A stretch of DNA of 15,184 nucleotides from positions 414-15,597 of the forward strand of contig PQAK01000180.1 in assembly GCA_003105225.1 (NCBI GenBank), read 5' to 3'. Position 1 is the stretch's first letter, and each line of letters starts with the position of its first letter. A model generated the notes under the pieces. The model did not search any database and was not told the DNA's origin. It saw only the letters and a list, made by a program, of their open reading frames with translations. The DNA comes from Deltaproteobacteria bacterium (GTDB lineage Bacteria > Desulfobacterota > Deferrimicrobia > Deferrimicrobiales > Deferrimicrobiaceae). A program made the translations under genes and the position numbers. Shown here piece by piece: positions 1 through 7,488 of the stretch.

Positions 1-839
1 CCCCCGTCGATCCCGGTGAAGTAGGCGTAGGAGGCCAGCACCTGGGTCGAGTCGAAGGGCCCCCCCCGCGTCAGGACATAGATCACGATCATGTCCGTGA
101 AGGTGAAGACCAGCCCGAAGAGGACGGCGATGAGGATGATCGGAAGGACCAGGGGCACGGTCACCTGGAAAAGGTGCCGGAGGGCGCCCGCCCCGTCCAT
201 TTCCGCGGCGTCGTGGAGGTCCTGCGGGATCGAGGTGAGCCCCGCGAGGATGATCACCGTGGCCAGGGGGAGCAGGCGCCAGACGTGCACCGTGACGACC
301 GACGCCATCGCAAGCGCCGGCTGCCCCAGCCAGATGGGCCAGGCGCCGGGGGCGAGGAGCCCGAGGGCCCGAAGCGTCCAGTTGATGACGCTGTAGACGG
401 AGTCCAGGGTCCAGAGCCACCCGATGGCCCCCAGGGAGATCGGCGCCACCCAGGGAAGCAGGATCAGGAAGCGAACGATCCGCTTCCCCCGGAAATCCTT
501 CATGAAGGCCAGCGCCAGCATCTTGGCGAAGATGACGACGATCCCCTGCGAGACGATGGTGAAGATGAACGTGTTCTTCAAGGCCGCGAGGAACGTGGGG
601 TTGCGCAGGGCCCTCCCGAAGTTCGCGAGCCCCACGAACGAAAACTCCCCGGCCCCCACGGTGGCGTTGCTCACGCTGTAGTAGAGGGCCAGCAGGAAGG
701 GGAACCCGACGAGCAGGACGATGTAGAGGACCGCCGGCGCGAGCATCGTCCTGCCGAGGCGCCGGTCGTCGTCGAAGAACCTGGCGATGCGGCGCGTTTT
801 ACCGGGCGGGACCGGCAGGTCGCAGGCGGGCACGTTCAT
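1..839 (-). CDS. ABC transporter permease, MalF/UgpA type (CUT1-like), 3' end outside window
   Basis: Inner-membrane permease subunit of a binding-protein-dependent importer, probably for a sugar or similar polar solute. The visible 279 residues begin MNVPACDLPV and hold a cytoplasmic N-terminus, a first membrane helix around residues 33-54, and further hydrophobic segments near 90-112, 122-143, 174-200 and 229-255. The EAA loop that docks on the ATPase is at about 210-233: it starts DAAEMDGAGA and ends in the conserved L-P. This is the standard binding-protein-dependent permease signature. The ATG overlaps the stop of the upstream ATPase gene in an ATGA arrangement, so translation is probably coupled. 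The frame stays open to the window edge. A typical family member is about 290-320 residues, so little is missing, and a second permease gene (MalG type) would be expected just beyond position 1. The substrate cannot be read from this sequence. Confidence 0.93.
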   Translation of the reverse strand, partial: MNVPACDLPVPPGKTRRIARFFDDDRRLGRTMLAPAVLYIVLLVGFPFLLALYYSVSNATVGAGEFSFVGLANFGRALRNPTFLAALKNTFIFTIVSQGIVVIFAKMLALAFMKDFRGKRIVRFLILLPWVAPISLGAIGWLWTLDSVYSVINWTLRALGLLAPGAWPIWLGQPALAMASVVTVHVWRLLPLATVIILAGLTSIPQDLHDAAEMDGAGALRHLFQVTVPLVLPIILIAVLFGLVFTFTDMIVIYVLTRGGPFDSTQVLASYAYFTGIDG

Positions 840-1879
840 TTGCGTTCCACCTCCGGGTTCCGTGGGATCCGATTCCCGGTGGCCCGGTCGAAGATGCGGA
901 GGTCCTTCTCCCGCAGGGCGAACTCGTGGACCTCTCCCGGACGGATCCGCACCGGGAGCGTGTAGGGAAGGTTGGCGATTGCCTTGGCGCCGGAGAAGGG
1001 TTCCCCGAGGGTGCCGTAGAGGAGCCGGTCGGCCCCGAGGTTCTCCACGCGGGACACCTGGAACCGGAGGGGGATCAGCCCCTCTTGGGTCCGGAAGATG
1101 GTTTTGGGAAGAAGCTTCTCGGGGCGGAAGCCCACGACCTCCTCCCGCCCGTCCACCAGGTTCATCGGGGGCGAGCCCAGGAATCCCGCGACGAAGGTGT
1201 CGGCCGGGTCGTCGTAAACCTCCTGGGGAGTGCCGAGCTGGCGAACCACGCCCCGTTCCATCACTGCGATCCGGTCGCCCAGTCCCATCGCCTCCACCTG
1301 GTCGTGGGTCACGTAGATCGTGGTGGTGCCCACCTGCCGCTGGAACTGCTGCAGCTCGTCCCTTGCGGAGTTCCGGAGCTTCGCGTCCAGGTTGGAGAGC
1401 GGCTCGTCGAGGAGGAAGACCGAGGGGTCCCGCACCATCGCCCTCGCCAGCGCGACCCGCTGCCTCTCTCCGCCGGAAAGCTGCCGGGGCTTCCGGTCGA
1501 GGAGCTTCTCGATGCCGAACATCGAGGCCGCCCACTCGACCTTCCGCCCGATGTCGCCGCCGGGGAATCCCTGCGCCTTGAGCGGGAACGCGATGTTGTT
1601 GAAGACCGTCATGTGGGGATAGAGGGCGTAGCTCTGGAAGACCATCGCGGTCTTCCGTTCCCGGGGGGCGAGGTCCGTGACCACGGAACCCCCGATGAGG
1701 ACGTCGCCCGAGGTCGGCTGCTCCAGCCCCGCGATCATCCGCAGGAGCGTGGTCTTGCCGCACCCCGAAGGACCCAGCAGGACCAGGAATTCCCCGTCCC
1801 GCGTCGCGATGCTGACGCCGTCGACGGCCCGGACCTCGCCGAACTGCTTCCGGATGTCCCGGGTTTCAACGATTGCCAC
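836..1879 (-). CDS. ABC transporter ATP-binding protein, MalK/UgpC type
   Basis: Cytoplasmic ATPase that powers the adjacent importer. Its 347 residues carry all expected motifs: Walker A GPSGCGKT at 36-43, Q-loop glutamine at 82 (MVFQSYALYPHMTV), signature LSGGERQ at 134-140, Walker B VFLLDEP at 154-160 and the switch histidine in THDQVE at 191-196. A C-terminal regulatory/TOBE-like region follows (about 240-330, including GFRPEK), as in MalK and UgpC. The length is close to the usual 350-370. The start codon is GTG at 1879, with only a weak purine-rich site upstream, and no better in-frame start was seen. The gene follows the binding-protein gene after 33 bases and overlaps the permease start by four bases, so the three form one operon. 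The ATPase lies between binding protein and permease, whereas in many CUT1 operons it comes last. Confidence 0.96.
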   Translation of the reverse strand: MAIVETRDIRKQFGEVRAVDGVSIATRDGEFLVLLGPSGCGKTTLLRMIAGLEQPTSGDVLIGGSVVTDLAPRERKTAMVFQSYALYPHMTVFNNIAFPLKAQGFPGGDIGRKVEWAASMFGIEKLLDRKPRQLSGGERQRVALARAMVRDPSVFLLDEPLSNLDAKLRNSARDELQQFQRQVGTTTIYVTHDQVEAMGLGDRIAVMERGVVRQLGTPQEVYDDPADTFVAGFLGSPPMNLVDGREEVVGFRPEKLLPKTIFRTQEGLIPLRFQVSRVENLGADRLLYGTLGEPFSGAKAIANLPYTLPVRIRPGEVHEFALREKDLRIFDRATGNRIPRNPEVERK

Positions 1880-1912
1880 GGAGGCTGCCGCCCTTCCCCG
1901 TCGATCGTTCCT

Positions 1913-3256
1913 TCAGAGCGCCCCCTTCTGTTTCCATTTCGCCCAGATCTCCCTGCAGCGCGCCTCCGCCTTCTTCAAGGCGTTCTCCGGGGTCTCCTTC
2001 CCGTACGCCGCTTCGGCGAACATCGTGTTGAGCACCCACGTGCTGAACACCTCGTCGATCGCCGCGTTCGCGTAACCGGGGTATCCCACATTCGTTGCCC
2101 AGGTGAGCACGTCCGCAAGCACCTTGTATTTATCCGGGGGCGACGCCTTGGGGTCATGGGAGATCAGTTTTTCCAGGTCGGGGACCTGCTTGGGGAAGCA
2201 GGGGAAGTTGTAGTACTCGCTCGCGAGGAATCCCTGGCGGAAGTTCCCGATGTAGTCCACCAGGAATTTCTTCGCCCCCTCGATGTTCTCGGCGAATTTC
2301 CAGATCACGTACACGTCCATGACGTGTTCCAGGCCGATCCGGCGCACCGGTCCCTGGGCCGCCTTGGCAAGCCCGATCCGCTTATGGATGTCCATCTGCT
2401 TGTTCTCGGCCTCCCGGGTCACCGAGATCGCATTGAGAACCGCGGACACCGTGCCGGCGAGCATCGCCCGGTTGTTCGAGGAAGCGTCCCAGGAAAACAC
2501 CTCCGGGCTCATCGCTTCCGCGTACATGGCCTTCACGAACTTGACCGCCTCTAGGGTGTTCTTCGAGCCGAGGACCAGGTTCCCCCGTTCGTCCTGGACC
2601 GACCCCCCGAACGAGTAGAGGATGGCGCGCATCGCCATGCCGGTGTCGATCTCCGAGGAGAGTCCGATCCCCAGGGGGATCTTGTGCTTCTCCTTGATTT
2701 TGCGGCCCCCGACGCGCATGTTGTCCCACGTGTCGGGAGATACGCCGACGTCGCCCCACAGGTCGGTGCGGTAGTTGATGGGATCCGGGACGTAGCTGTC
2801 GGAAAAGCCGAAATACTTTTTGGTCTTCGGATTGAACGTGCTCTTGATGGCCAGGGGGATCGCCTTGCCGTATTTGCGCTCGCACTCCTGGTAGATCTCC
2901 GTGTGGTCGATCACCTGGTCCTCGTAGACCGGCGGCGGCCACAGGAACATGAACAGGTCATGCCCCTTCTTGGCCGAAACCTCGGCGGCGGCACGCGAGT
3001 TGATTCCCGCCAGCCCGATATTGTCGACAATCACTTCCGTGTCGTTCTTCTGCCCCCATTCCTTCGTGTACGTATTGTTGAACCACTTGTCGTAGGCGGG
3101 AACGAAGTGGTTCCACTGCAGGATGCGAAGTGTCTTCTTCGCCGCATGGGCGTTTCGGGGGAGAAGGATGTTGACGCCTAACCCCGCCGCCGCTGCTCCG
3201 AACCCTGCCGCTTTCATGAACTCCCGCCGGGACAGCCCTGCCGTTTTACGTTTCAT
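1913..3256 (-). CDS. ABC transporter extracellular solute-binding protein with Tat signal
   Basis: Periplasmic ligand-capturing component of the importer encoded with the next two genes. The protein is 447 residues when started at 3256 (MKRKTAGLSRREFMK), because a perfect AGGAGG lies six bases upstream. An upstream in-frame ATG at 3337 would place about 27 residues before the signal and has no such site. The N-terminus is a twin-arginine signal: SRREFMK at 9-15, then an alanine/glycine-rich stretch and a likely cleavage site at NAHA near 35-38. The mature part (LRILQWNHF..., repeated aromatic residues, lobes joined by hinge-like segments) looks like a family 1 extracellular solute-binding protein, about 410 residues long as is usual. 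Tat export implies folding before export. The ligand is unknown: sugars, polyols and glycerol phosphodiesters are all possible for this class. An AT-rich leader upstream probably carries the operon promoter. Confidence 0.93.
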   Translation of the reverse strand: MKRKTAGLSRREFMKAAGFGAAAAGLGVNILLPRNAHAAKKTLRILQWNHFVPAYDKWFNNTYTKEWGQKNDTEVIVDNIGLAGINSRAAAEVSAKKGHDLFMFLWPPPVYEDQVIDHTEIYQECERKYGKAIPLAIKSTFNPKTKKYFGFSDSYVPDPINYRTDLWGDVGVSPDTWDNMRVGGRKIKEKHKIPLGIGLSSEIDTGMAMRAILYSFGGSVQDERGNLVLGSKNTLEAVKFVKAMYAEAMSPEVFSWDASSNNRAMLAGTVSAVLNAISVTREAENKQMDIHKRIGLAKAAQGPVRRIGLEHVMDVYVIWKFAENIEGAKKFLVDYIGNFRQGFLASEYYNFPCFPKQVPDLEKLISHDPKASPPDKYKVLADVLTWATNVGYPGYANAAIDEVFSTWVLNTMFAEAAYGKETPENALKKAEARCREIWAKWKQKGAL

Positions 3257-3403
3257 CGGAACCCTCCTCTGACCATGAGCCCGGCAAGCCGGGGCACGCG
3301 GTTGCGTTACCAGTGAAAAATATTCGTTTTTTTGCATTTCATTTTATTAAGAGTAAGAACTGCCAAGAGGGGATTCGCACGTGGGCGTATTGCAGGATGG
3401 GGG
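3257..3403 (-). promoter_or_regulatory. Leader and probable promoter region of the CUT1-like operon
   Basis: This 147-base gap follows the DUF2207 stop and precedes the binding-protein start. Positions 3313-3360 are strikingly AT-rich against very GC-rich surroundings, as expected for a promoter. On the minus strand a TTGGCA (3366-3361) and a TAAAAT (3346-3341) are visible, but they are only 14 bases apart, so I cannot assign a convincing sigma-70 pair. The leader also holds a short perfect hairpin (CCCGG stem at 3280-3284 and 3289-3293) and the AGGAGG ribosome site at about 3263-3268. There is no hairpin plus T-run that would clearly terminate transcription coming from the DUF2207 gene. Confidence 0.35.
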
Positions 3404-5182
3404 CTACCAGCTTCCGCCGCCTCCGCCTCCGCCCCCCCCGCCGGAACTTCCGCCGCCCGAGAACCCGCTGCCGCTGCTGCGGGGCGACGACTGCATCGCG
3501 CCGGACATGGTGGTCAGGGCGGAGTCGAGGGAATGATGGAAGGCGGCCGGCCGGAACGCGCCGCCGCCGCCCGGGGAAACGTACCACTGCGGCGGTTCCT
3601 GGTAGATCCCCTCGAAGGCCTTCGCCCATCGGTCGGAAACGTCCAGGGCGATTGCGTAGGGGAGGTATTTCTCGAAAAGGTTCTGATCGTTCATCCGCTC
3701 GAGGCGGTCCTTCTCCGCCCTCAGGAGGAACTCCTCGAAGCCCTTGATCCGTCCCAGCGCCCTCACCCCTCTCAGGGTCTTGACCGGCATGAACGGGGCG
3801 AACAGGATCACGGCGATCCCCGACAACACGACGGCGACGGCGGCGCGGGAGGACGCGTCTCCTCCGAACGTCTTCGCGAGCCAGCCGACGACCCCTCCTC
3901 CCATCATGATGGCGAACCCTGCGAGGAGGTACCGGTGTTTCACGTTCGACGGATTCGCGGCGAAGCATTTCATCCTCACCAGGCCTTCGAACGCGGCGTT
4001 CTTCAGGTCATCGAGGTTCTTGTAAAACGTGTGATTCAGGTCGGAAACGCTCACCTCGGGATCGGTGCCCGGGAAGAGCCGTTCCATCAGCAGCCGCTCG
4101 AAAGGAGGCAGGTCCGCTCCCGGCTCCTTCGCTTTCCGGAGCAGGTATTCGGTCTTGTGGAAAATCAGGCCCGGGGACTTCTTCTCCTCGATCGTCAGGT
4201 ACCGTTTCACGGCAAGGTCGACGACCGAGGCGGTGATGTCCCTCGGGTCGAGCCGCTCGTCGATGAGCGCTCCGATTTCGGCGGGAAGAAGGGAGCGCCC
4301 GTCCTCCTCCGGCGGGGCATAGGCGACCACGAGGGGGTCCCCCGTGACGGGGTCCCTTCCTTTCCGGCTCCAGCGGACCAGCATGAACCCGAGGCTGAAC
4401 AGGGGAGCGACGAACACCCAGTTTTCCGGAAGATTGAGGCGGTAGATAAACGATTTCCAGGGGGACGCCGGACGGACGACTCCCTTCCCCCACCCGACGA
4501 CGATCGTCATGCCTTCTCCCGACTGGAATTCGCGCGTCGAAACGAAGGTTGCGCGGCCGCCGCCGGCGGAAACCTTGCACGCCTCCTCGCGGGACCCCCG
4601 GGGGCCGGTGTAACAGCGGGTCCTGGGCGCCAGGTCCCGGGTATCTCCCCCGACGGTCACCGTGGCGGCTGCCGACTCGATCGGCACGGGCCAGTCGTTC
4701 CCCGTCACGTTCCAGTAGAGCTCATCGTGGTCCGGGAAGGGGAGGACCCCGTTTTCCACCGTGTAGGTGATGACGTAAACCTGCCGCCCTTCGACGAACC
4801 GGTCGGCATCGCCGATCCGGATCCTCAGGATTCCTCCGATCCGGCTGGACTTGTACTTCCATGCTGCGCCGAACGGGTCCTTCACCGAAACGACCCGGAT
4901 CGGAGTAACGCTCTTCTTCCCGAGTTCGTCGGTGTACCGGAAAGGGATGTCCCGGTAGAGGCCGTGGCGCGGCCGGTGAAAAAAGGCCTCGATGGTTTCG
5001 TCGATCCGAAGGGAGGAGTCGGTTAGGACCTCGATGTCCGCCCGGAAGGAGCGGATCGTGAAATCCTCCCCCCGGGCCGGCCCGGGAAGGGAAGCGAAAA
5101 GAAGCAGGAGGAGAATGACGAAACCGGCCGCGGCGCCTCCCTCAGACCGGAGGGCAACCCTCGGATCAGGAGAGCCGGACAT
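3404..5182 (-). CDS. DUF2207 domain membrane protein with polyglycine C-terminus
   Basis: A 592-residue membrane protein of the DUF2207 (YciQ-like) family; the molecular function is unknown. The start at 5182 (MSGSPDPR) is chosen because AGAGGA lies just upstream and a signal-like hydrophobic segment follows at 20-37, so the first domain is exported. In order: an exported beta-rich DUF2207 domain (about 40-235, with HGLYRDIPFRY at 73-83 and DELYWNVTGNDWPVPI at 153-168), a membrane helix near 254-270, a cytoplasmic region to about 415, two helices near 418-436 and 445-464, then a conserved segment with YLPYAIALDVSDRW at 506-519. The tail is serine/glycine-rich and ends in ten glycines plus SW, typical of the family. 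The gene overlaps the 3' end of lemA by 17 bases, so the two are probably co-translated. LemA-DUF2207 pairing is a common bacterial arrangement and suggests a shared cell-envelope role. Confidence 0.92.
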   Translation of the reverse strand: MSGSPDPRVALRSEGGAAAGFVILLLLLFASLPGPARGEDFTIRSFRADIEVLTDSSLRIDETIEAFFHRPRHGLYRDIPFRYTDELGKKSVTPIRVVSVKDPFGAAWKYKSSRIGGILRIRIGDADRFVEGRQVYVITYTVENGVLPFPDHDELYWNVTGNDWPVPIESAAATVTVGGDTRDLAPRTRCYTGPRGSREEACKVSAGGGRATFVSTREFQSGEGMTIVVGWGKGVVRPASPWKSFIYRLNLPENWVFVAPLFSLGFMLVRWSRKGRDPVTGDPLVVAYAPPEEDGRSLLPAEIGALIDERLDPRDITASVVDLAVKRYLTIEEKKSPGLIFHKTEYLLRKAKEPGADLPPFERLLMERLFPGTDPEVSVSDLNHTFYKNLDDLKNAAFEGLVRMKCFAANPSNVKHRYLLAGFAIMMGGGVVGWLAKTFGGDASSRAAVAVVLSGIAVILFAPFMPVKTLRGVRALGRIKGFEEFLLRAEKDRLERMNDQNLFEKYLPYAIALDVSDRWAKAFEGIYQEPPQWYVSPGGGGAFRPAAFHHSLDSALTTMSGAMQSSPRSSGSGFSGGGSSGGGGGGGGGGSW

Positions 5183-5729
5183 TCGTCCTCTCGCGCTCCG
5201 CCGCGGCGTCGAGCTGGAAGAACTCCGCCCCGCCGAAGCCGAAGCCGGAGGCGACCATGTTGGAAGGGAAGGTCTCGGTCGCGGTGTTGTAGTCCCGGAC
5301 GACGGCGTTGTAGTACCGGCGGGCGTACTCGATGCCGTTCTCGATTTCCGCGAGCTGTTTCTGCAATTCGAGGAAACTTGCGTTCGCCTTGAGGTCCGGG
5401 TAGCCTTCCGCGACCGCGAAAAGGGACGAGAGCTTTTCCCCGAGGACGCCCTCGTCCTCTCCTCTTCTGCCGGGCCCTTCGGCGCGCATCGCCCGAGCCC
5501 TTGCCTCCGTGACGCCGAGGAGGGTGTCCTTCTCGTAGGCGGCATATCCCTTGACGGTCTCGACCAGGTTTCCCACCAGATCGTGCCGTTTCTTCAGGAG
5601 GACATCGATGTCCGACCAGGAGGAGCGCGCAAGGTTGCGCAAACGGACCAGCCGGTTATAGAGCCACGCAAGGCAGATGGAAAGTCCGGCGACGGCGGCC
5701 ACCCCTGCAATGGTCCCGGTCATCGTCAT
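5166..5729 (-). CDS. lemA: LemA family protein
   Basis: A 187-residue LemA-family protein, the family's usual length. One N-terminal membrane segment (about 7-26) is followed by a helical domain with the recognisable family pattern: YNRLVRLRN at 24-32, WSDIDVLLKKRHDLVGNLV at 38-56, VKGYAAYEK at 59-67, then YPDLKAN at 110-116 and ARRYYNAVVRDYN at 136-148. It ends in a short charged tail. LemA proteins are membrane-anchored helical bundles whose biochemical activity is not established. Two ATGs lie close together (5729 and 5723). The first is preferred because GGGGAGG lies about ten bases before it, against sixteen for the second. The gene leads a two-gene unit with the DUF2207 protein and has its own candidate promoter immediately upstream. 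Confidence 0.95.
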   Translation of the reverse strand: MTMTGTIAGVAAVAGLSICLAWLYNRLVRLRNLARSSWSDIDVLLKKRHDLVGNLVETVKGYAAYEKDTLLGVTEARARAMRAEGPGRRGEDEGVLGEKLSSLFAVAEGYPDLKANASFLELQKQLAEIENGIEYARRYYNAVVRDYNTATETFPSNMVASGFGFGGAEFFQLDAAAERERTNVRLS

Positions 5730-5911
5730 TTTCGACCCGCCTCCCCGTTCCCTATCCGAAACGCATTACGGAATTATAATGTATTCGGCCGCCTTGCTGG
5801 CAAGTCGCTCAATTTCCCGTAATCTTTCCGGCCCCTGCTTCCGAATAGATATCTGGCGGAACATATTCGGATTGTGTTTCGACCGATCCGGTGGCGGAAA
5901 AGAGGGTAACC
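5730..5911. promoter_or_regulatory. Divergent regulatory region between lemA and the NERD gene
   Basis: This 182-base gap separates two divergently transcribed genes, so it must carry promoters for both unless the NERD gene is read from elsewhere. The heptamer TATTCGG occurs three times within about 90 bases: plus strand at 5782-5788 and 5864-5870, and as its complement CCGAATA at 5841-5847. The last two form an inverted repeat with a 16-base interval, which could be an operator. For the NERD gene no well-spaced promoter hexamers are convincing. Its ribosome site AGAGGG is at 5901-5906. Confidence 0.35.
5773..5803 (-). promoter_or_regulatory. Candidate sigma-70 promoter for lemA
   Basis: Reading on the minus strand, TTGCCA (5803-5798) resembles a -35 box and a perfect TATAAT (5778-5773) a -10 box. 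The spacer is 19 bases, longer than the ideal 17, so strength is uncertain. A start near 5766 would give a leader of about 37 bases containing the lemA ribosome site. The -10 sits in ATTATAAT, which also reads TATAAT on the plus strand (5775-5780), though no good plus-strand -35 is present. Confidence 0.45.
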
Positions 5912-6691
5912 ATGCGAAAAGATGCGACTTTCAAATCTCCCCTGAAGGATCGCCCCCTTCGCGGCCCCGGACAGTCGCTGGAAGAAGAGATTCAAAGAAC
6001 CTTTGATGAAGAATGGATGCCCTACTTTCTTGCCCCCATGGTGTGCCTGGTTCTCGCGGCAACCGAGTGGTGGCGTTATTTCCGGCCGACTCCGGCAAGC
6101 CCATGGATCGTGACGGCGATAGCGGTGCTCATGGCGTCCTATTCGGCGATGCGCCTGATTCAATTGCGCCCAAGGATCCGAAATCTCCGATTGGGGATGG
6201 AGGGTGAAAAGGCGGTGGGGCAGTCATTGGAAGAGTTGAGAGCGATCGGGGCCACGATATTTCACGATGTTCCTGCCGATGGATTCAATGTGGACCACGT
6301 GGTGGTCTCCCGGAACGGAATATTCGTCATCGAGACCAAGACCTGTCGGAAGCCGAAAGGACCGGGAGCCACGGTGACGTATGACGGCGTGAAGGTGCTG
6401 GTGAACGGGAGGGAGCCGGATCGCGATCCCATATGGCAAGTTCGCGGAAACGCCGCGTGGGTGCAGAAGCTGCTCAAGGAAAGTACGGGGAAGCCGTACC
6501 CGGCGAGGCCGGTCGTGCTGTTTCCCGGCTGGTACGTGGAGACCGTTGCCGCAAACGCCCACGACAAGGTATGGGTGCTGAATCCTCGATGTCTGTCCTC
6601 CTTCATCCAGAACGAAAACGTCGACCTTCCGGCGGAGGATGTCAGCCTGGCGGCCTTCCATCTGTCGCGCTATATCCGGAGCAAACCGTAA
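5912..6691 (+). CDS. Membrane-anchored NERD (nuclease-related) domain protein
   Basis: A 259-residue protein with an N-terminal cytoplasmic stretch, two membrane helices (about 38-55 and 64-80) and a C-terminal NERD domain from about 95. Restriction-endonuclease-fold landmarks are visible: glutamate in GMEGEKAVG (E99), aspartate in FNVDHVVVS (D128), and FVIETK (E141, K143), followed by a conserved glutamine in DPIWQVRGNA (Q176). With these acidic residues and the lysine intact, metal-dependent nuclease activity is possible, but NERD proteins are poorly characterised. The start at 5912 is preferred over an upstream GTG at 5891 because AGAGGG precedes it by five bases. The gene is alone on its strand, divergent from lemA and convergent with the MOSC gene after 15 bases. 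The topology puts the NERD domain on the cytoplasmic side if both helices span. Confidence 0.88.
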   Translation: MRKDATFKSPLKDRPLRGPGQSLEEEIQRTFDEEWMPYFLAPMVCLVLAATEWWRYFRPTPASPWIVTAIAVLMASYSAMRLIQLRPRIRNLRLGMEGEKAVGQSLEELRAIGATIFHDVPADGFNVDHVVVSRNGIFVIETKTCRKPKGPGATVTYDGVKVLVNGREPDRDPIWQVRGNAAWVQKLLKESTGKPYPARPVVLFPGWYVETVAANAHDKVWVLNPRCLSSFIQNENVDLPAEDVSLAAFHLSRYIRSKP

Positions 6692-6706
6692 TTCGATATC
6701 GCGGGC

Positions 6707-7363
6707 TCACTCGAAGGGGATTCCCGCATCCTTGAACCGTTTCTCGAGACGTCCCCGCCATTCCGGTGCAAGCGTCGAAAGGCGAAGCGCCTTCCTCGCC
6801 CCCTCCAGGTCCTGCCTGTCCTGGACCGCCAGGCGCCAGATATCCCGTACCGACAGGCCGCCGTCATCGCCTGCCACGCGTTCGAACGGGTCCCCGGCGC
6901 CCACGTCGCCTTCCTCCAGCACCTTCAGGTAGAAACCGGTGCGCCCGCTCGACAGGAACGTCTTCGGGAACGAATCCATCCCCATCCGGATCCCGAGCTT
7001 GTAGCAGGGGGAGCGGGGCTGGGTCACCTCCACCCGCGCGGAGCCGACCCGGAAAACGTCCCCGATGCGGACCGCGTCTTCCAGCATCCCCGATACGGTG
7101 AAATTCTCGCCGAACTGGCCGTAGGAAAAGTCGGTGCGCCCCAGTTCTCGGCTCCAGTACTCGTAATGTTCGTACGGATAGGCGTAGACGGCCTTGTTGA
7201 TCCCCCCGTGGACGGTGCGGTCGGCCTGCCGGTCCCCCTCGAGGTTCAGCATCCGCAGCATCACCCTTCCCCCCACCGGTTCCTTGAAGATCCCCGTGCT
7301 CACCGTTTGCCCCCGGTAGGTCACTTCCTTCGCCAGCGATACGTTCACGGAGATCAGCCTCAT
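6707..7363 (-). CDS. yiiM: MOSC domain protein, YiiM-like
   Basis: A 218-residue cytoplasmic MOSC-domain protein. MOSC domains are sulfur-carrier folds related to the molybdenum cofactor sulfurase C-terminal domain. Stand-alone YiiM-type proteins have been linked to molybdenum-cofactor-dependent reduction of N-hydroxylated compounds. Landmarks are SVNVSLAKEV at 5-14, LEGDRQAD at 41-48, VHGGINKAVYAYP at 51-63, EHYEYW at 65-70, FGENF at 84-88 and QPRSPCYKLG at 115-124, which includes the conserved cysteine C120. A helical C-terminal region follows, as in YiiM, and the length matches (about 220). The ATG at 7363 matches the family's N-terminus but has no recognisable Shine-Dalgarno site. A GTG five codons later has a GAGG nine bases before it and is an alternative. 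No molybdopterin-dependent enzyme is encoded in this window. Confidence 0.92.
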   Translation of the reverse strand: MRLISVNVSLAKEVTYRGQTVSTGIFKEPVGGRVMLRMLNLEGDRQADRTVHGGINKAVYAYPYEHYEYWSRELGRTDFSYGQFGENFTVSGMLEDAVRIGDVFRVGSARVEVTQPRSPCYKLGIRMGMDSFPKTFLSSGRTGFYLKVLEEGDVGAGDPFERVAGDDGGLSVRDIWRLAVQDRQDLEGARKALRLSTLAPEWRGRLEKRFKDAGIPFE

Positions 7364-7488
7364 GGGGGTGAGATTCTTTGGAGAAGCCGGATGTTTCAGG
7401 GGGTATGCGGGATGACGGAGAAGGTGCGGACGATGGAGGTTCAGGGCGGGAATCAGGTACATTGGAAACAGGAGGGCCGATAAGAGGG
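7364..7488. other. Divergent gap between MOSC and zinc-ribbon genes
   Basis: This 125-base gap between divergent starts is GC-rich, with no convincing promoter hexamers on either strand. The only clear signals are for the plus-strand gene: AGGAGGG at 7470-7476 and a second GAGGG directly against its ATG. The reading frame of the zinc-ribbon gene is open upstream through this gap, back to an ATG at 7378. That extension has no family resemblance and lacks its own ribosome site. Confidence 0.4.

Noticed and set aside
926..2554. Long plus-strand open frame of over 500 codons across the importer ATPase and binding-protein genes
   Set aside because: It lies antisense to two genes with complete family motifs, has proline/arginine/histidine-rich composition without recognisable domains, and is an expected by-product of high GC content.
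3327..3333. Run of seven T as a transcription terminator
   Set aside because: It is on the plus strand, where no gene reads into it, and no stable hairpin precedes it; on the minus strand it is an A run.
3332..5026. Long plus-strand open frame of over 500 codons opposite the DUF2207 gene
   Set aside because: It is antisense to a clearly recognisable membrane protein, has low-complexity charged composition, and shows no domain.
5775..5780. Plus-strand TATAAT as a promoter for the NERD gene
   Set aside because: No -35-like hexamer is found at 15-19 bases upstream, and the box is explained by the palindromic ATTATAAT used on the minus strand for lemA.
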